A stretch of DNA of 64,000 nt from Halalkalibacter alkaliphilus (GTDB taxonomy: Bacteria > Bacillota > Bacilli > Bacillales > Bacillaceae_D): positions 100,415 to 164,414 of the forward strand of contig NZ_JAKRYL010000011.1 in assembly GCF_023555415.1 (NCBI RefSeq), in the 5' to 3' direction. Under the pieces are notes generated by a model. The model was given only the letters and a program-made list of their open reading frames with translations. It was not told the DNA's origin and ran no database searches. Of this stretch, positions 27,480 to 36,898 are shown in pieces (within the stretch, counting starts at the first letter, position 1; each line of letters begins with the position of its first letter). Made by a program: the position numbers and the translations under genes.

Positions 27480-28685
27480 TCAACTTGGAATTTGGGCTTC
27501 TTGTTGTTTGCCCTCCAATACTCGCTTTAACGGCAAATCGTAAATAAATAAGATCAAAATGGCAAAGACAAACAAAATCAAAAGCACAATGATGAGCATC
27601 GACATCGAAAAGAAGTCGACCATTACTCCACCTAAAAGAGGTCCAATCATTCTGCCTCCAGTTGCAACACTATTAATAATCCCTTGATAAAATCCTTCTT
27701 TATTTTTCGGAGCTAATTTGCTCGCAATCGTAGGAACAGCTGGCCATACAAACATCTCTCCAATTGTTAATATAATCATTGCAATAAGAAACATAGAAAA
27801 GACGCTTGCTTGCAAAAGAACGGTATATGACAAAATAAAGATTAGGACACCAACAATCATTTGTTGCTTTAACGTGTGGACCCATTTTTTAATCAACCAC
27901 GAAACGATAGGTTGAAAAAAGACAATCATTAAGCCATTTATGGTCCATAAAAAGCTGTAATGCTGTAGACTTATGCCTAGTGATTGCGTGTGGACAGACA
28001 CGTTTGCTTGCCACTGCGTATACGCAACCCAACAAATAAAAAAAGCAACTGATAACAAAGCAAGCGACTGCATTCTATAGTTGCTACGTAAAGACGTCTT
28101 TTGTTCAAATACATTGGACGTACTCGCATGTTGTGCCTTTGCTCCAATGCTTTTAAAACAAATAGCAACAAAAACCGTTAGCAAAGTATACATAAGTGCA
28201 TTGGCAGAAAAAACAGCTGTCAATTCTACTGTTGCTACAACACCTACTAATGCCGTCCCCAGAGCAACTCCAACATTTTGAGCAATATACATCGCATTAA
28301 ATGGTTTTCGACCTCCTTCTGGCCACAAGCTTCCTGCTAAAGCATACATGGCAGGAAAGATAACACCAGAACCAAAACCTAAACCAATAAGTAAGAACAT
28401 ATAAAAATAATAACTATGGTAAAATACTAATACCACCGCACTAACCGTTGTGACAATTAGTCCGAATATCATCGTTTGATAAGCACCAATCTTATCAAAT
28501 AACCGACCACCTATTAAACTCCCCAAAACACCCGCACCAGCGTTCAACATAAGAACAAACCCTGCTGCGGTTAATGACCGACCTAACTCTTGATGAATAA
28601 TAATTGCATTTAACGGCCATAAAAAAGAGGCACCAGTTACATTAATAGCCATAGCGACTATTAATAACCAAAGTGATTTCGGCAT
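27480..28685 (-). CDS. MFS transporter (YttB-like)
   Basis: A 401-residue, 12-span major facilitator protein. The intracellular loop after helix two reads GGRLFDKIGAY, the usual GxxxDRxGRR position in diverged form, and GRMIGPLLGGVM lies in the second half. The frame is open to 28766, but GAAGGAGGGG lies before the ATG at 28685 and the added 27 residues are charged and atypical, so I use 28685. Genes of this type beside leuS are listed as drug efflux pumps in Bacillus; the substrate is not known. Confidence 0.82.
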   Translation of the reverse strand: MPKSLWLLIVAMAINVTGASFLWPLNAIIIHQELGRSLTAAGFVLMLNAGAGVLGSLIGGRLFDKIGAYQTMIFGLIVTTVSAVVLVFYHSYYFYMFLLIGLGFGSGVIFPAMYALAGSLWPEGGRKPFNAMYIAQNVGVALGTALVGVVATVELTAVFSANALMYTLLTVFVAICFKSIGAKAQHASTSNVFEQKTSLRSNYRMQSLALLSVAFFICWVAYTQWQANVSVHTQSLGISLQHYSFLWTINGLMIVFFQPIVSWLIKKWVHTLKQQMIVGVLIFILSYTVLLQASVFSMFLIAMIILTIGEMFVWPAVPTIASKLAPKNKEGFYQGIINSVATGGRMIGPLLGGVMVDFFSMSMLIIVLLILFVFAILILFIYDLPLKRVLEGKQQEAQIPS

Positions 28686-28852
28686 AATAATAGCCCCTCC
28701 TTCCTCTTTATCCCTTAGCCATCTTAGGTGATCTCTTTGGGAATTGCAATCTTTTTTATCTACCATTTGCTGTTAGAACAATTTTAAAGCTACAATAGTA
28801 AGATACACGAACCTGATAAGTTCTTTCTTGCAAAAAAAAGAAAGGTGATATA

Positions 28853-29803
28853 ATGACATTTCAAAATTACGGAGAAAAGCGATATTATTCATGGAATTAC
28901 TATTTAAGAAACCAATTTGGTGAAAAAGTGTTTAAAATCCCTCTTGATGCTGGTTTTGACTGTCCGAATCGAGACGGCAATGTCGCACATGGAGGATGCA
29001 CGTTTTGCAGCGAACGTGGTTCAGGGGATTTTGCAGGTGATCGTAAAGATGACTTAGTCACTCAATTTAACACAATTAAACATAAAATGCATAAAAAATG
29101 GAAAAGCGGAAAATACATTGGCTACTTTCAAGCCTACACAAACACCTATGCACCAGTTGAAACATTACGAGAATACTTTGAGGAAATTCTAAAGCAAGAA
29201 GGAGTTGTAGGTCTTTCCATTGCAACGAGACCTGATTGCTTACCAGATGATGTTGTTGATTATCTAGCAGAATTAAACGAACGAACGTTTTTATGGGTTG
29301 AACTCGGCTTACAAACGGTTCATGAGAAAACGGCATTATTAATAAATCGAGCCCATGATTATGAATGCTACATCAAAGGAGTAGAGAAATTACGAAAGCA
29401 CGGAATCAATGTTTGTGCGCATATCATTAATGGGCTCCCACAGGAAGACCGCAACATGATGATGGAGACAGCTCAAGAAGTAGCAAAGCTTGATGTACAA
29501 GGAATCAAAATTCATCTTCTTCATTTATTGAAAAAAACCCCGATGGTAAAGCAATATGAAAAAGGCTTGCTTCAATTTATGAGTCAAGACGATTATATTA
29601 ACCTTGTTGTAGATCAACTAGAAATTCTTCCTCCTTCCATGGTCATTCATCGCTTAACAGGAGATGGTCCTGGTGACATTATGATTGGACCTATGTGGAG
29701 TATGAATAAATGGAGTGTTCTTAATGGAATTGAAGCAGAGCTTGTGCGGCGAAATAGTTGGCAAGGTAAATTTTATCAAGCAGAGAGGGTGTCATTAGAA
29801 TGA
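28853..29803 (+). CDS. ytqA: radical SAM protein, TIGR01212 family (YtqA)
   Basis: A 316-residue radical SAM protein. The cluster cysteines are C37, C49 and C52 (FDCPNRDGNVAHGGCTFC), an expanded spacing typical of the TIGR01212 family rather than CxxxCxxC. The barrel core includes GLSIATRPDCLP and LWVELGLQT. It is translationally coupled with ytqB (four-base overlap). Known or suspected function: modification of a tRNA base together with its methyltransferase-like partner; I cannot confirm the substrate from sequence. Confidence 0.88.
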   Translation: MTFQNYGEKRYYSWNYYLRNQFGEKVFKIPLDAGFDCPNRDGNVAHGGCTFCSERGSGDFAGDRKDDLVTQFNTIKHKMHKKWKSGKYIGYFQAYTNTYAPVETLREYFEEILKQEGVVGLSIATRPDCLPDDVVDYLAELNERTFLWVELGLQTVHEKTALLINRAHDYECYIKGVEKLRKHGINVCAHIINGLPQEDRNMMMETAQEVAKLDVQGIKIHLLHLLKKTPMVKQYEKGLLQFMSQDDYINLVVDQLEILPPSMVIHRLTGDGPGDIMIGPMWSMNKWSVLNGIEAELVRRNSWQGKFYQAERVSLE

Positions 29804-30372
29804 ACGTACTTGGAGTGTTACCTTTTGCACGATTTTTGTTAGAAAATGCTTTATCGCCTGGGGATATCGCTGTTGACTGTACAGTTGGCAATGGGCATGA
29901 TACCGTCTTTCTAGCTAATCTCGTTGGGGAAAACGGGCATGTGTACGGATTTGATATCCAAGCAGAGGCGATCGCTTCCACTACGGAAAAATTAACAGAG
30001 CATCAATTACTTGAGAGAGTTACATTGAATCAGCAAGGACATGAAGAGGTACGGTCTGTCATACCTGAAAACAAACAAATGAAACTAAAAGGGGCTATCT
30101 TTAACCTCGGTTATCTCCCAGGTGGTGATAAGTCAATTATTACCCAACCGACATCGACCATTGCTGCACTTAGTGCATTGCTCGATATGATGCCAAAAGG
30201 AGGTATGATCGTTCTAGTGATCTATCATGGCCACGAAGGAGGAAAAACAGAAAAAGACTCACTCCTTTCTTTTCTTGAGCAATACGATCAACGCCTAGCT
30301 CATGTCCTGAAATATGAATTTATTAATCAATCAAACAATCCACCATTTGTTGTTGCCGTGGAAAAGAGGTAG
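29800..30372 (+). CDS. ytqB: SAM-dependent methyltransferase (YtqB)
   Basis: A 190-residue class I methyltransferase fold with the SAM motif VDCTVGNGHDTVFLA and the acidic loop GFDIQ; NLGYLPGGDK forms the catalytic-side NLPP-like segment. The gene overlaps ytqA by four bases, and the pairing is conserved in Bacillus. The likely role is methylation of an intermediate made with the radical SAM partner, probably on tRNA; this is inferred from the pairing. Confidence 0.88.
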   Translation: MNVLGVLPFARFLLENALSPGDIAVDCTVGNGHDTVFLANLVGENGHVYGFDIQAEAIASTTEKLTEHQLLERVTLNQQGHEEVRSVIPENKQMKLKGAIFNLGYLPGGDKSIITQPTSTIAALSALLDMMPKGGMIVLVIYHGHEGGKTEKDSLLSFLEQYDQRLAHVLKYEFINQSNNPPFVVAVEKR

Positions 30373-30436
30373 TAGTTGACAATTTGTAGCAATAGTTTGA
30401 AAATATAAATAAACAGAATTTTGAGGAGAGTCGTTT

Positions 30437-31033
30437 ATGACACTACTAGACTCAGTGTTAGATCATAACAAACAGTTTGTTATGGAAAAGCAGTATGAGA
30501 GGTTCCAAACAACAAAATTCCCTGATAAGAAGATCGTAATCTTAACCTGCATGGATACACGTCTATTGGAACTTCTGCCTTTTGCTATGAATATAAAAAA
30601 TGGGGATGCAAAACTTATAAGAAATGCTGGGGCAGTTATCTCTCATCCGTTTGGGAGTATTATGAGAAGCATTTTAGTCGCTATTTACGAATTAGGTGCA
30701 AATGAAGTCATGGTTGTAGGACATCACGGCTGCGGGATGACTGGATTACAACCATCTAGTATTCTTCAGAAGTCTCAAGAAAGAGGAGTCAGCTTGGAAA
30801 CAATAGATATGTTAGAGTTTTCAGGTGTAGATGTGAAAGGCTTTTTAACCGGCTTTGAAAAGGTTGAAGAAAATGTTGAAAACAGTGTGCAAATGATTAA
30901 ACGTCACCCTCTGCTTCCAAAAGATGTTTCCGTCCACGGTCTTGTCATTTGCCCCGAAACAGGTCAACTGGATTTAATAATTAACGGATACGAAGATACG
31001 AATATGAGTATGATTCAAAATCAAAAGGTCTGA
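30437..31033 (+). CDS. ytiB: beta-class carbonic anhydrase (YtiB)
   Basis: A 198-residue beta-carbonic anhydrase. Zinc ligands C38, H96 and C99 and the Asp40-Arg42 pair (LTCMDTRL, VGHHGCGMTG) are all present. It interconverts carbon dioxide and bicarbonate in the cytoplasm. TGAGGAGAG precedes the ATG. It follows ytqB on the same strand after 64 bases and ends at a terminator that also serves convergent ytpB. Confidence 0.93.
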   Translation: MTLLDSVLDHNKQFVMEKQYERFQTTKFPDKKIVILTCMDTRLLELLPFAMNIKNGDAKLIRNAGAVISHPFGSIMRSILVAIYELGANEVMVVGHHGCGMTGLQPSSILQKSQERGVSLETIDMLEFSGVDVKGFLTGFEKVEENVENSVQMIKRHPLLPKDVSVHGLVICPETGQLDLIINGYEDTNMSMIQNQKV

Positions 31034-31061
31034 TCCTACTATTAAGGAATCAGACCTTTTT
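31023..31061. terminator. terminator between ytiB and ytpB
   Basis: AAAAGGTCTGATcC and GgAATCAGACCTTTTT pair to a stem of about 13 bases with a U-run on the + strand. The left arm overlaps the last ytiB codons. Confidence 0.75.
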
Positions 31062-31067
31062 CATGTA

Positions 31068-32123
31068 TTAGCGGTCTCTACGATAAATCCAGCTATTTAA
31101 TAAAAATAACATCGCTGGGAGTCCACCCATTTGAACCATCTTTTTTGATTTCTTTTTTAACTCTTTGTCTTTTTGGACTTTTTCATCAGCTATATAAATA
31201 GCGATAACCCCTCGAATAATCATTCGATGGAATTTTGGATCAGGCAATTTCGACATAAACTGTTCTGCCTTTTCTACAAAAAAACGAAAACGTTCAATCA
31301 TCTCTTCTTCATTTTTATAATAAAATAAGAAGTTCAATTCATCGTCGGCAATGTCTTCTTCTTGATCAATAAAATAATCAAGAAGTAAGTGAACACCTTG
31401 CATCCATGGATAATACCCCTCTTTTATTACTTCTGCTGTTTCTGTTGTTAAGTCAGCTTTTGTAGCATAAGTAGCCAGTGTATAAATTCCTAATGTCGAG
31501 CCAGCACAAGCTGAAAACTCAAACCAGGTCATTGTAGGAACTTTGTGGCTGTGCTCTGCAAACCATTTTTCTAAACGTGGAATGCGTTCTTCTTTAACAA
31601 CATGTTTATGTACTTGTAAATCGCCGTAATAACCACTTAACTCCAACATGGCGGCTTGCACTTTATCAAAAGAAGGAAACGTTGAAAGAATATTTTGGCA
31701 TGTTTTTACTATTTCATGTAAATAGCCCCCATCCTCTTGTTCCTTACGGTATTGATAATAATTTTTTAAGCTTGCCCCTGGTGTTAATGCATCGAGCAAA
31801 GCTTGATGCAGCGATCGGAAATCGTTTGGGTCAAAGGATGGACTTTGATCACATAGATTATCCAAATAATCACAAGCAATTTGATAGGCAATGATAAACT
31901 GAAGCAAATCATCAAAACGGTCCTTCGCTACGAGGCCATAAACCCCGCCCCCTTCACAATGGAATTTTTTCTTTTTAAGGGCGTCAAGTGCTTGGGCACG
32001 AAGCTCAGGATCTGGTATTAATGAAGCCTTCTCTATCCATGGGTCAAAGTATTTATGGACCGTTGGAATGACTTCTTTATAAATGTTCATAAGTAACGGG
32101 ATAGGTCTTGTTGGTGCGCTCAA
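31068..32123 (-). CDS. ytpB: tetraprenyl-beta-curcumene synthase (YtpB)
   Basis: A 351-residue DUF2600 protein, all-alpha, matching YtpB of B. subtilis, a large-terpene synthase that cyclises tetraprenyl diphosphate to tetraprenyl-beta-curcumene, a precursor of spore-linked sesquarterpenes. Asp-rich segments such as CDYLDNLCD (about residue 88) and LLDYFIDQEEDIADDE (about 247) may bind the Mg-diphosphate. The gene follows ytpA on the same strand, as in the B. subtilis ytpAB operon. Confidence 0.9.
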   Translation of the reverse strand: MSAPTRPIPLLMNIYKEVIPTVHKYFDPWIEKASLIPDPELRAQALDALKKKKFHCEGGGVYGLVAKDRFDDLLQFIIAYQIACDYLDNLCDQSPSFDPNDFRSLHQALLDALTPGASLKNYYQYRKEQEDGGYLHEIVKTCQNILSTFPSFDKVQAAMLELSGYYGDLQVHKHVVKEERIPRLEKWFAEHSHKVPTMTWFEFSACAGSTLGIYTLATYATKADLTTETAEVIKEGYYPWMQGVHLLLDYFIDQEEDIADDELNFLFYYKNEEEMIERFRFFVEKAEQFMSKLPDPKFHRMIIRGVIAIYIADEKVQKDKELKKKSKKMVQMGGLPAMLFLLNSWIYRRDR

Positions 32124-32202
32124 CCGAATTCCTCCTAGTTATTTTCCATACTTAGAACCTTAGCATATTCTAAGTATACATACAATTAAGTTGTACGGAC
32201 TT

Positions 32203-32985
32203 TTAAGGAGTAAGTAAATTAACAAAGCCAATAGCATAACGAAAAACATCTTCTCGTTCTGGCTCATTAAACACTTCATGATAGAAGCCTTCCCATTCCT
32301 TATAATGTTTCTCTTGTAATGAAAGGTGATTAAACCATTCTCTAACTTCATATTTATTCACAATGTAATCTTCTCCTGATTGGAGGACAAGTAGAGGAAG
32401 ATTCGGGAATTTTTCTGGGTAACGATGTGCTAAGCGCATTGCCTTTGCCAATTCCTGATACCATCGAGCGGAAACCTTTGTAACTCGAAGTTCATCTTTT
32501 AAATAGGCTTCTCTTACCTCTTCATTACGTGTCGTTAACTCAGTACGGATCCCTGAATTTTGACTAAATGAAGGTGCAACTCGGTGAAGAATTTTTGTCG
32601 CAAATTCCTTTGTTTTTGGAGGAGGTTCACTTAGACCTAAACAAGGCGATGACAATATAGCTGCGCTTATCATGGCTGTACTTCGCTCCATTAACGTGCG
32701 AATTACAACAAGTCCTCCCATGCTATGCCCAAATAAAAAGACCGGTAATCCTTTCGATCTTGCTTCAGTTAACCATTCTTCCACTGAATCAATATATTGA
32801 TTAAACGATTGAATATGGCCTCTTTTTCCTCTTGTTTTTCCTTGGCCTGGAAGATCGCCCATTACCACATCAAATCCATGATCATTCCACTTTTTCGCTA
32901 GCCACAAATACCGGCCATGATGCTCTCCTGCACCATGAACCATGACGACCACTCCTCTTGGGTCAGCCACTTCCCATTTCCACAT
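32203..32985 (-). CDS. ytpA: alpha/beta hydrolase, lysophospholipase YtpA
   Basis: A 260-residue serine hydrolase with the nucleophile elbow FGHSMGGLVV, the oxyanion region MVHGAGEHHGRY, the acid in LQSGEDYIVN, and the His in YHEVFNE. B. subtilis YtpA is a phospholipase said to make the phospholipid antibiotic bacilysocin. The gene lies 80 bases upstream of ytpB on the same strand, so an operon is likely. No signal peptide is present. Confidence 0.9.
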   Translation of the reverse strand: MWKWEVADPRGVVVMVHGAGEHHGRYLWLAKKWNDHGFDVVMGDLPGQGKTRGKRGHIQSFNQYIDSVEEWLTEARSKGLPVFLFGHSMGGLVVIRTLMERSTAMISAAILSSPCLGLSEPPPKTKEFATKILHRVAPSFSQNSGIRTELTTRNEEVREAYLKDELRVTKVSARWYQELAKAMRLAHRYPEKFPNLPLLVLQSGEDYIVNKYEVREWFNHLSLQEKHYKEWEGFYHEVFNEPEREDVFRYAIGFVNLLTP

Positions 32986-33141
32986 AATGTATTCCCCCTA
33001 ACGATATAATTTGAAAAAGACCATGGCGTTATGAAAAGTTATGTAAATGACAATTCTATCCTTTTTCAGTAACCCTGGCATTACGTTTTACGTTAAAATA
33101 AGTATAGCGATTTTTTCACTAAACGAAAAGGATGTGGACGA

Positions 33142-33669
33142 ATGATTTATCGTTATCAAGACAAATTTCCGACAATTTCAGACAGTGCCTTTATTGCAGA
33201 TGGAGTGACAATTACTGGAGATGTTACAATTGGGGATGAATCAAGTATTTGGTTTCAAACTGTTATTAGAGGTGATGTATCTCCTACAAGAATAGGGAAC
33301 AGAGTCAATATTCAGGATCAGTCAATGCTGCATCAAAGTCCAAAATATCCATTAATCATTGAAGATGATGTTACTGTAGGTCATCAAGTCATGCTACATA
33401 GTTGCACAATTCGTAAAAATGCATTAATTGGCATGGGCTCCATTGTATTAGATGGTGCTGAGATTGGTGAAGGGACCTTTATCGGTGCTGGGAGCCTCGT
33501 CCCTCCTGGAAGGAAAATCCCAGCTAATTGTATGGCATTTGGCAGACCTGCAAAAGTCATTCGGGATCTAACTAAAGAAGATACGGTTGATATGGCTCGC
33601 ATCCGTCGTGAATATGTAGAAAAAGGGCAGCATTATAAACAAGTTATTCAAAAAGATAAAAACAAATAA
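33142..33669 (+). CDS. ytoA: gamma-carbonic-anhydrase-like hexapeptide protein (YtoA)
   Basis: A 175-residue left-handed beta-helix protein with hexapeptide repeats (ITGDVTIGDESSIW onward). Candidate metal-binding histidines lie in QSMLHQSPKYP, VGHQVMLHSC and the nearby HQ pair. Members of this YrdA/PaaY type often lack measurable carbonic anhydrase activity, so the function is uncertain. AAAAGGATG is upstream. It is divergent from ytpA. Confidence 0.85.
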   Translation: MIYRYQDKFPTISDSAFIADGVTITGDVTIGDESSIWFQTVIRGDVSPTRIGNRVNIQDQSMLHQSPKYPLIIEDDVTVGHQVMLHSCTIRKNALIGMGSIVLDGAEIGEGTFIGAGSLVPPGRKIPANCMAFGRPAKVIRDLTKEDTVDMARIRREYVEKGQHYKQVIQKDKNK

Positions 33670-33725
33670 CAGGATTTTCTTTTTTAATGAATAAGATTGA
33701 TTATTATTATCAATAATATAGAAAG

Positions 33726-33752
33726 AAAAGAGCGATGGCCTTCGCTCTTTTC
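33726..33752. terminator. terminator between ytoA and the DUF1540 gene
   Basis: GAAAAGAGCGA and TCGCTCTTTTC form a ten-base perfect stem with a U-run on the + strand. Confidence 0.75.
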
Positions 33753-33761
33753 AAGCCAAAA

Positions 33762-33917
33762 TTAATGTTGTGGTTCAAACGTTTTACAATCTGTTTCTTC
33801 TTGCTTCTCTGCTTCTTTTCCTGTATGACTTACTACATAAATTCTGTCAGCCTCACATTGGTTTCCATGAGCCCAGTATACACAGTTGTTTACTTCACAT
33901 AAAACATCTTGTGCCAT
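33762..33917 (-). CDS. DUF1540 domain small Cys-rich protein
   Basis: A 51-residue protein with a DUF1540 pattern: CEVNNCVYWAHGNQCEADRI, then a charged linker and ETDCKTFEPQ. The four regularly placed cysteines suggest a small metal-binding fold. GAGGGGGTGAG lies before the ATG. It is followed by a terminator. Genes of this family are common in spore formers and of unknown function. Its 5' side is a 52-bp tandem repeat, between it and metK. Confidence 0.8.
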   Translation of the reverse strand: MAQDVLCEVNNCVYWAHGNQCEADRIYVVSHTGKEAEKQEETDCKTFEPQH

Positions 33918-34062
33918 TTCACTCACCCCCTCTTAGTTTCATTTTGACCAATAAAGCCGGGAACCATACGGACAGGCTTAATAATTATCGGATCTGTATT
34001 GGGATCAGAAGGGGGGTTCCTTTTTGAAATAAGGGATGGTTTCCTTGTTTTCAAAAACTTTC

Positions 34063-34449
34063 CGGTCTTTCTCTCTCTTATGAAGGACTTTTCCCTCTAA
34101 TTTCTTCTGCGTTTCGGCTTTTATCTCTCTAATGAATGACTTTTCCCTCCAATTTCTTCTGCGTTACGGTCTTCATCTCTCTTATGAAGGATTTTCCCCT
34201 CCTATCTCACATGCATTTCGGTCTTCATCTCTCTTATGAAGGATTTTCCCCTCCTATCTCACATGCATTTCGGTCTTCATCTCTCTTATGAAGGATTTTC
34301 CCCTCCTATCTCACATGCGTTTCGGTCTTCATCTCTCTTATGAAGGACTGTTCTTCCTCCTAATCTCACATGCGTTTCGGTCTTTCTCTCTCTTATGAAG
34401 GACTGTTCTTCCTCCTAATCTCACATGCGTTTCGGTCTTCATCTCTCAC
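34063..34449. repeat. 52-bp tandem repeat array
   Basis: The gap between the DUF1540 gene and metK holds seven full units and a partial eighth, starting at 34063, 34115, 34167, 34219, 34271, 34323, 34378 and 34433. The first five periods are 52 bases and the last two 55, because of a three-base insertion (ACTGTTCTTCC in place of ATTTTCCCC). The central units (34167, 34219, 34271) are near identical and the outer ones more diverged. The units are contiguous without spacers. Read on the minus strand each of the later units contains TAGGAGG. Confidence 0.93.
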
Positions 34450-34477
34450 CTTCTATCCTTATAAATCGGCAATAAAA

Positions 34478-34513
34478 AATGCACACGATTCTTTTAGAAA
34501 AATCGTGTGCATT
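34478..34513 (-). terminator. metK terminator
   Basis: A perfect 13-bp stem (34478-34490 and 34501-34513) followed on the minus strand by TTTTTATT, 22 bases past the metK stop. Confidence 0.88.
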
Positions 34514-34535
34514 AGTACGTCTCTATTTAATTTTT

Positions 34536-35747
34536 TTATAGTCCAGCTTGCTCCTTTAAAGCAGACGCTTTATTTGTTTGTTCCCATGGTAATTCGACAT
34601 CTGTACGCCCAAAGTGTCCGTATGCTGCTGTTTGCTTGTAAATTGGACGACGTAAGTCAAGCATTTTAATAATACCTGCAGGACGTAGGTCAAAGTTTTC
34701 ACGCACAAGCGCTACTAGTGACTCTTCGGATACTTTTCCAGTACCAAATGTATCAATCGAGATCGAGACAGGCTGTGCAACACCAATGGCATAAGCTAAC
34801 TGGACTTCACATTTATCAGCAAGGCCAGCCGCAACAATATTTTTCGCTACGTAACGAGCTGCATATGCTCCTGAGCGGTCAACTTTCGTCGCATCTTTAC
34901 CAGAGAATGCCCCACCACCATGACGTGCATATCCACCGTATGTATCAACGATGATCTTACGCCCTGTTAAACCAGCATCTCCTTGAGGTCCCCCAATAAC
35001 GAAACGGCCTGTTGGATTAATGAAGTATTTCGTTTTCTCATCAATTAATTCTTGTGGGACAACTGGATTAATGACATATTCTTTTAAATTACGTTGAATT
35101 TGCTCTAAAGTTACTTCTGGATGATGTTGAGTTGAAATAACGATCGTATCAATACGAACAGGTTTTCCATCCTCATCATATTCTACAGTTACTTGTGTTT
35201 TCCCATCCGGACGAAGATAAGGAAGAATCTCCTCTTTCCGTACCTCAGTTAAGCGTCTAGCAATTTTATGACTTAGTGAAATTGGAAGAGGCATTAACTC
35301 TTTTGTCTCGTTGTTAGCATAACCAAACATAAGTCCTTGGTCACCAGCACCAATTGCTTCAATTTCTTCATCCGTCATTTGACCTTCACGAGCTTCTAGT
35401 GCCTTGTCAACACCTTGAGCAATATCTGCTGACTGCTCATCAATTGATGTAAGGACTGCACACGTTTCATAGTCAAAACCATATTTTGCACGAGTATAAC
35501 CAATTCCTTTAATTGTTTCACGAACGATCTTTGGAATGTCAACATACGTACTTGTCGTAATCTCTCCCGCAACTAATACTAAGCCCGTTGTAACAGATGT
35601 TTCGCAAGCTACACGAGCATTCGGGTCATTGGTTAAAATCGCATCCAGAATTGCGTCTGAAATTTGATCACAAATTTTATCAGGATGCCCTTCTGTTACT
35701 GATTCCGACGTAAACAAACGTCTGCTTTTCAATTCTGTCATTATCAA
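34536..35747 (-). CDS. metK: S-adenosylmethionine synthetase
   Basis: Makes S-adenosylmethionine from methionine and ATP. The 403 residues include [20 protein letters not shown], the [12 protein letters not shown] loop and the C-terminal [16 protein letters not shown] motif, all intact. A SAM-I riboswitch upstream gives feedback control. As in Bacillus it lies next to pckA, here divergently, separated by a small membrane-protein gene. Confidence 0.97.
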   Translation of the reverse strand: MIMTELKSRRLFTSESVTEGHPDKICDQISDAILDAILTNDPNARVACETSVTTGLVLVAGEITTSTYVDIPKIVRETIKGIGYTRAKYGFDYETCAVLTSIDEQSADIAQGVDKALEAREGQMTDEEIEAIGAGDQGLMFGYANNETKELMPLPISLSHKIARRLTEVRKEEILPYLRPDGKTQVTVEYDEDGKPVRIDTIVISTQHHPEVTLEQIQRNLKEYVINPVVPQELIDEKTKYFINPTGRFVIGGPQGDAGLTGRKIIVDTYGGYARHGGGAFSGKDATKVDRSGAYAARYVAKNIVAAGLADKCEVQLAYAIGVAQPVSISIDTFGTGKVSEESLVALVRENFDLRPAGIIKMLDLRRPIYKQTAAYGHFGRTDVELPWEQTNKASALKEQAGL

Positions 35748-35856
35748 ATTCCTCCTTTAAACACTGCTACTACGCCATTAGCTTGTGTTTTTCTTTGAGA
35801 CGGCACTCATGCCCCACCGAATGGGAAATACCTACCTGTCAGACCGTATAAACGAT

Positions 35857-36022
35857 AAAAACCCTTCTCCTATAGAGGAAAAGGGTTGAATGTTTACCTT
35901 TAGCCTCTTATCGTCCAAGGCATAGCCTTGCAGGTTAGCACCTTTTCACTCATGGCTTTAAAGTGTTGGTTGCTGGGCTTCTTCGGGCCTGTCCCTCCGC
36001 CTACTCAGGATAAGAGTATCCG
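35857..36022 (-). promoter_or_regulatory. SAM-I riboswitch (S-box) of metK
   Basis: On the minus strand the aptamer runs from the P1 arm CTCTTATC (36009-36016) to its partner GATAAGAG (35905-35912). It contains the SAM-I core GAGTAGGCGGAGGGACAGGCCC and GAAGCCCAGCAACC, and GGTGCTAACCTGCAAGG further on. The expression platform is a terminator stem AACCCTTTTCCT / AGGAGAAGGGTT followed by TTTTA (35857-35892). SAM binding should cause premature termination. Confidence 0.95.
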
Positions 36023-36032
36023 TTCGACGCAT

Positions 36033-36061
36033 ATCATATCGCACATGTTGATTAGTGTCAA
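36033..36061 (-). promoter_or_regulatory. sigma-A type promoter for metK
   Basis: On the minus strand TTGACA (36056-36061) and TATGAT (36033-36038) are spaced by 17 bases, placing the start a few bases before the riboswitch. Confidence 0.85.
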
Positions 36062-36203
36062 CATATCCGACTCCTATCAAAGATATAATCAATTTTTCAT
36101 TCAGATTTATTCTTATTGTGCACGATTCATTTAAAACTATGCTATAACGAGTAATCATAATAATTCTTGCTAATAACGATATAAGATTTGATAGCAGTCA
36201 AAG

Positions 36204-36243
36204 AGGCACTGAAAGGTGAAACCAACATCTTTTCAGTGCCTTC
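36204..36243 (-). terminator. terminator of the small membrane-protein gene
   Basis: AAGGCACTGAAA and TTTCAGTGCCTT-type arms form a stem of 12 or more bases just past the stop of the 36268 gene. Confidence 0.7.
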
Positions 36244-36267
36244 AAGAAAAACCCCGCCTTTTAATTT

Positions 36268-36642
36268 TTAGTATGGTGTATCATCTCGCCTCTCTTGATG
36301 GTTTGCGTTTTGTCTTTCCCTTTGTTGTTGCTTTTGCTCCCTTTCCTTCTCCAATTCTTGTTCTTTTCGAAGTTCTTCTCGAAGTTGCATTTTCATTAAT
36401 TCATTTGCATTATCCCGAGGTTTCACTTGGCTATAAACCCCACTAGCTGTTAAGCCGATTATCAGTGCCATCAGTACTTGTTCTCCCCACTCTCTAGGGA
36501 TAAACCAAAGTATACCAGCTATTCCGATCGCTAATAGAGCACGATATTGCTTTTCAATACCAAAGGCATTTCCTATTACCGTTACAAGCGCCGCTACTAC
36601 GGCGGAAACAGTAGCTAGATCCAACATGGAAACTTGCTGCAA
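36268..36642 (-). CDS. small membrane protein with charged C-terminal tail, unknown
   Basis: About 124 residues with two or three hydrophobic segments (VSAVVAALVTVIGNAFG, ALLAIGIAGILWFIP, VLMALIIGLTASGVY) and a highly charged Glu/Arg/Gln tail (LREELRKEQELEKEREQK). The open frame has an ATG at 36660, but AGGAGG lies at codons 2-4 of that version, eight bases before an in-frame TTG at 36642. TTG is therefore the better start. It resembles phage holin-like small proteins in layout, but no phage genes lie near. No family recognised. Confidence 0.6.
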   Translation of the reverse strand: MQQVSMLDLATVSAVVAALVTVIGNAFGIEKQYRALLAIGIAGILWFIPREWGEQVLMALIIGLTASGVYSQVKPRDNANELMKMQLREELRKEQELEKEREQKQQQRERQNANHQERRDDTPY

Positions 36643-36825
36643 ATAGAACGCCTCCTTCATTTCTCTTTATCACATTCTATGCATGAAACAAAAATTTAGG
36701 AACAATTGAAGCATTTTGTTCCAATGCTGACCATAGAAGCAAAAAAAACTCCTGCGGAAACACATTTTCTATTAAATATAGCACAAATGAAAAAATGAAT
36801 TAATAGTATAGACTATTAGACTCAA

Positions 36826-36836
36826 TATGTTATACT
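36826..36836 (+). promoter_or_regulatory. possible CcpN operator upstream of pckA
   Basis: The 11-mer TATGTTATACT fits the consensus recalled for CcpN sites (TRTGHYATAYW) at every position and lies 63 bases upstream of the pckA ATG, overlapping a TATACT that could be the -10. CcpN represses gluconeogenic genes, including pckA, in B. subtilis under glycolytic conditions. A single short match can occur by chance. Confidence 0.4.
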
Positions 36837-36898
36837 AATTAACAAGATTTAGTATTTTATGCTAATAATCAAAAAATTAAAGAAAGGGTTTTGCGACA

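Noticed and set aside
34063..34449. CRISPR array
   Set aside because: The 52-bp units are directly contiguous with no unique spacers, and no cas genes are present.
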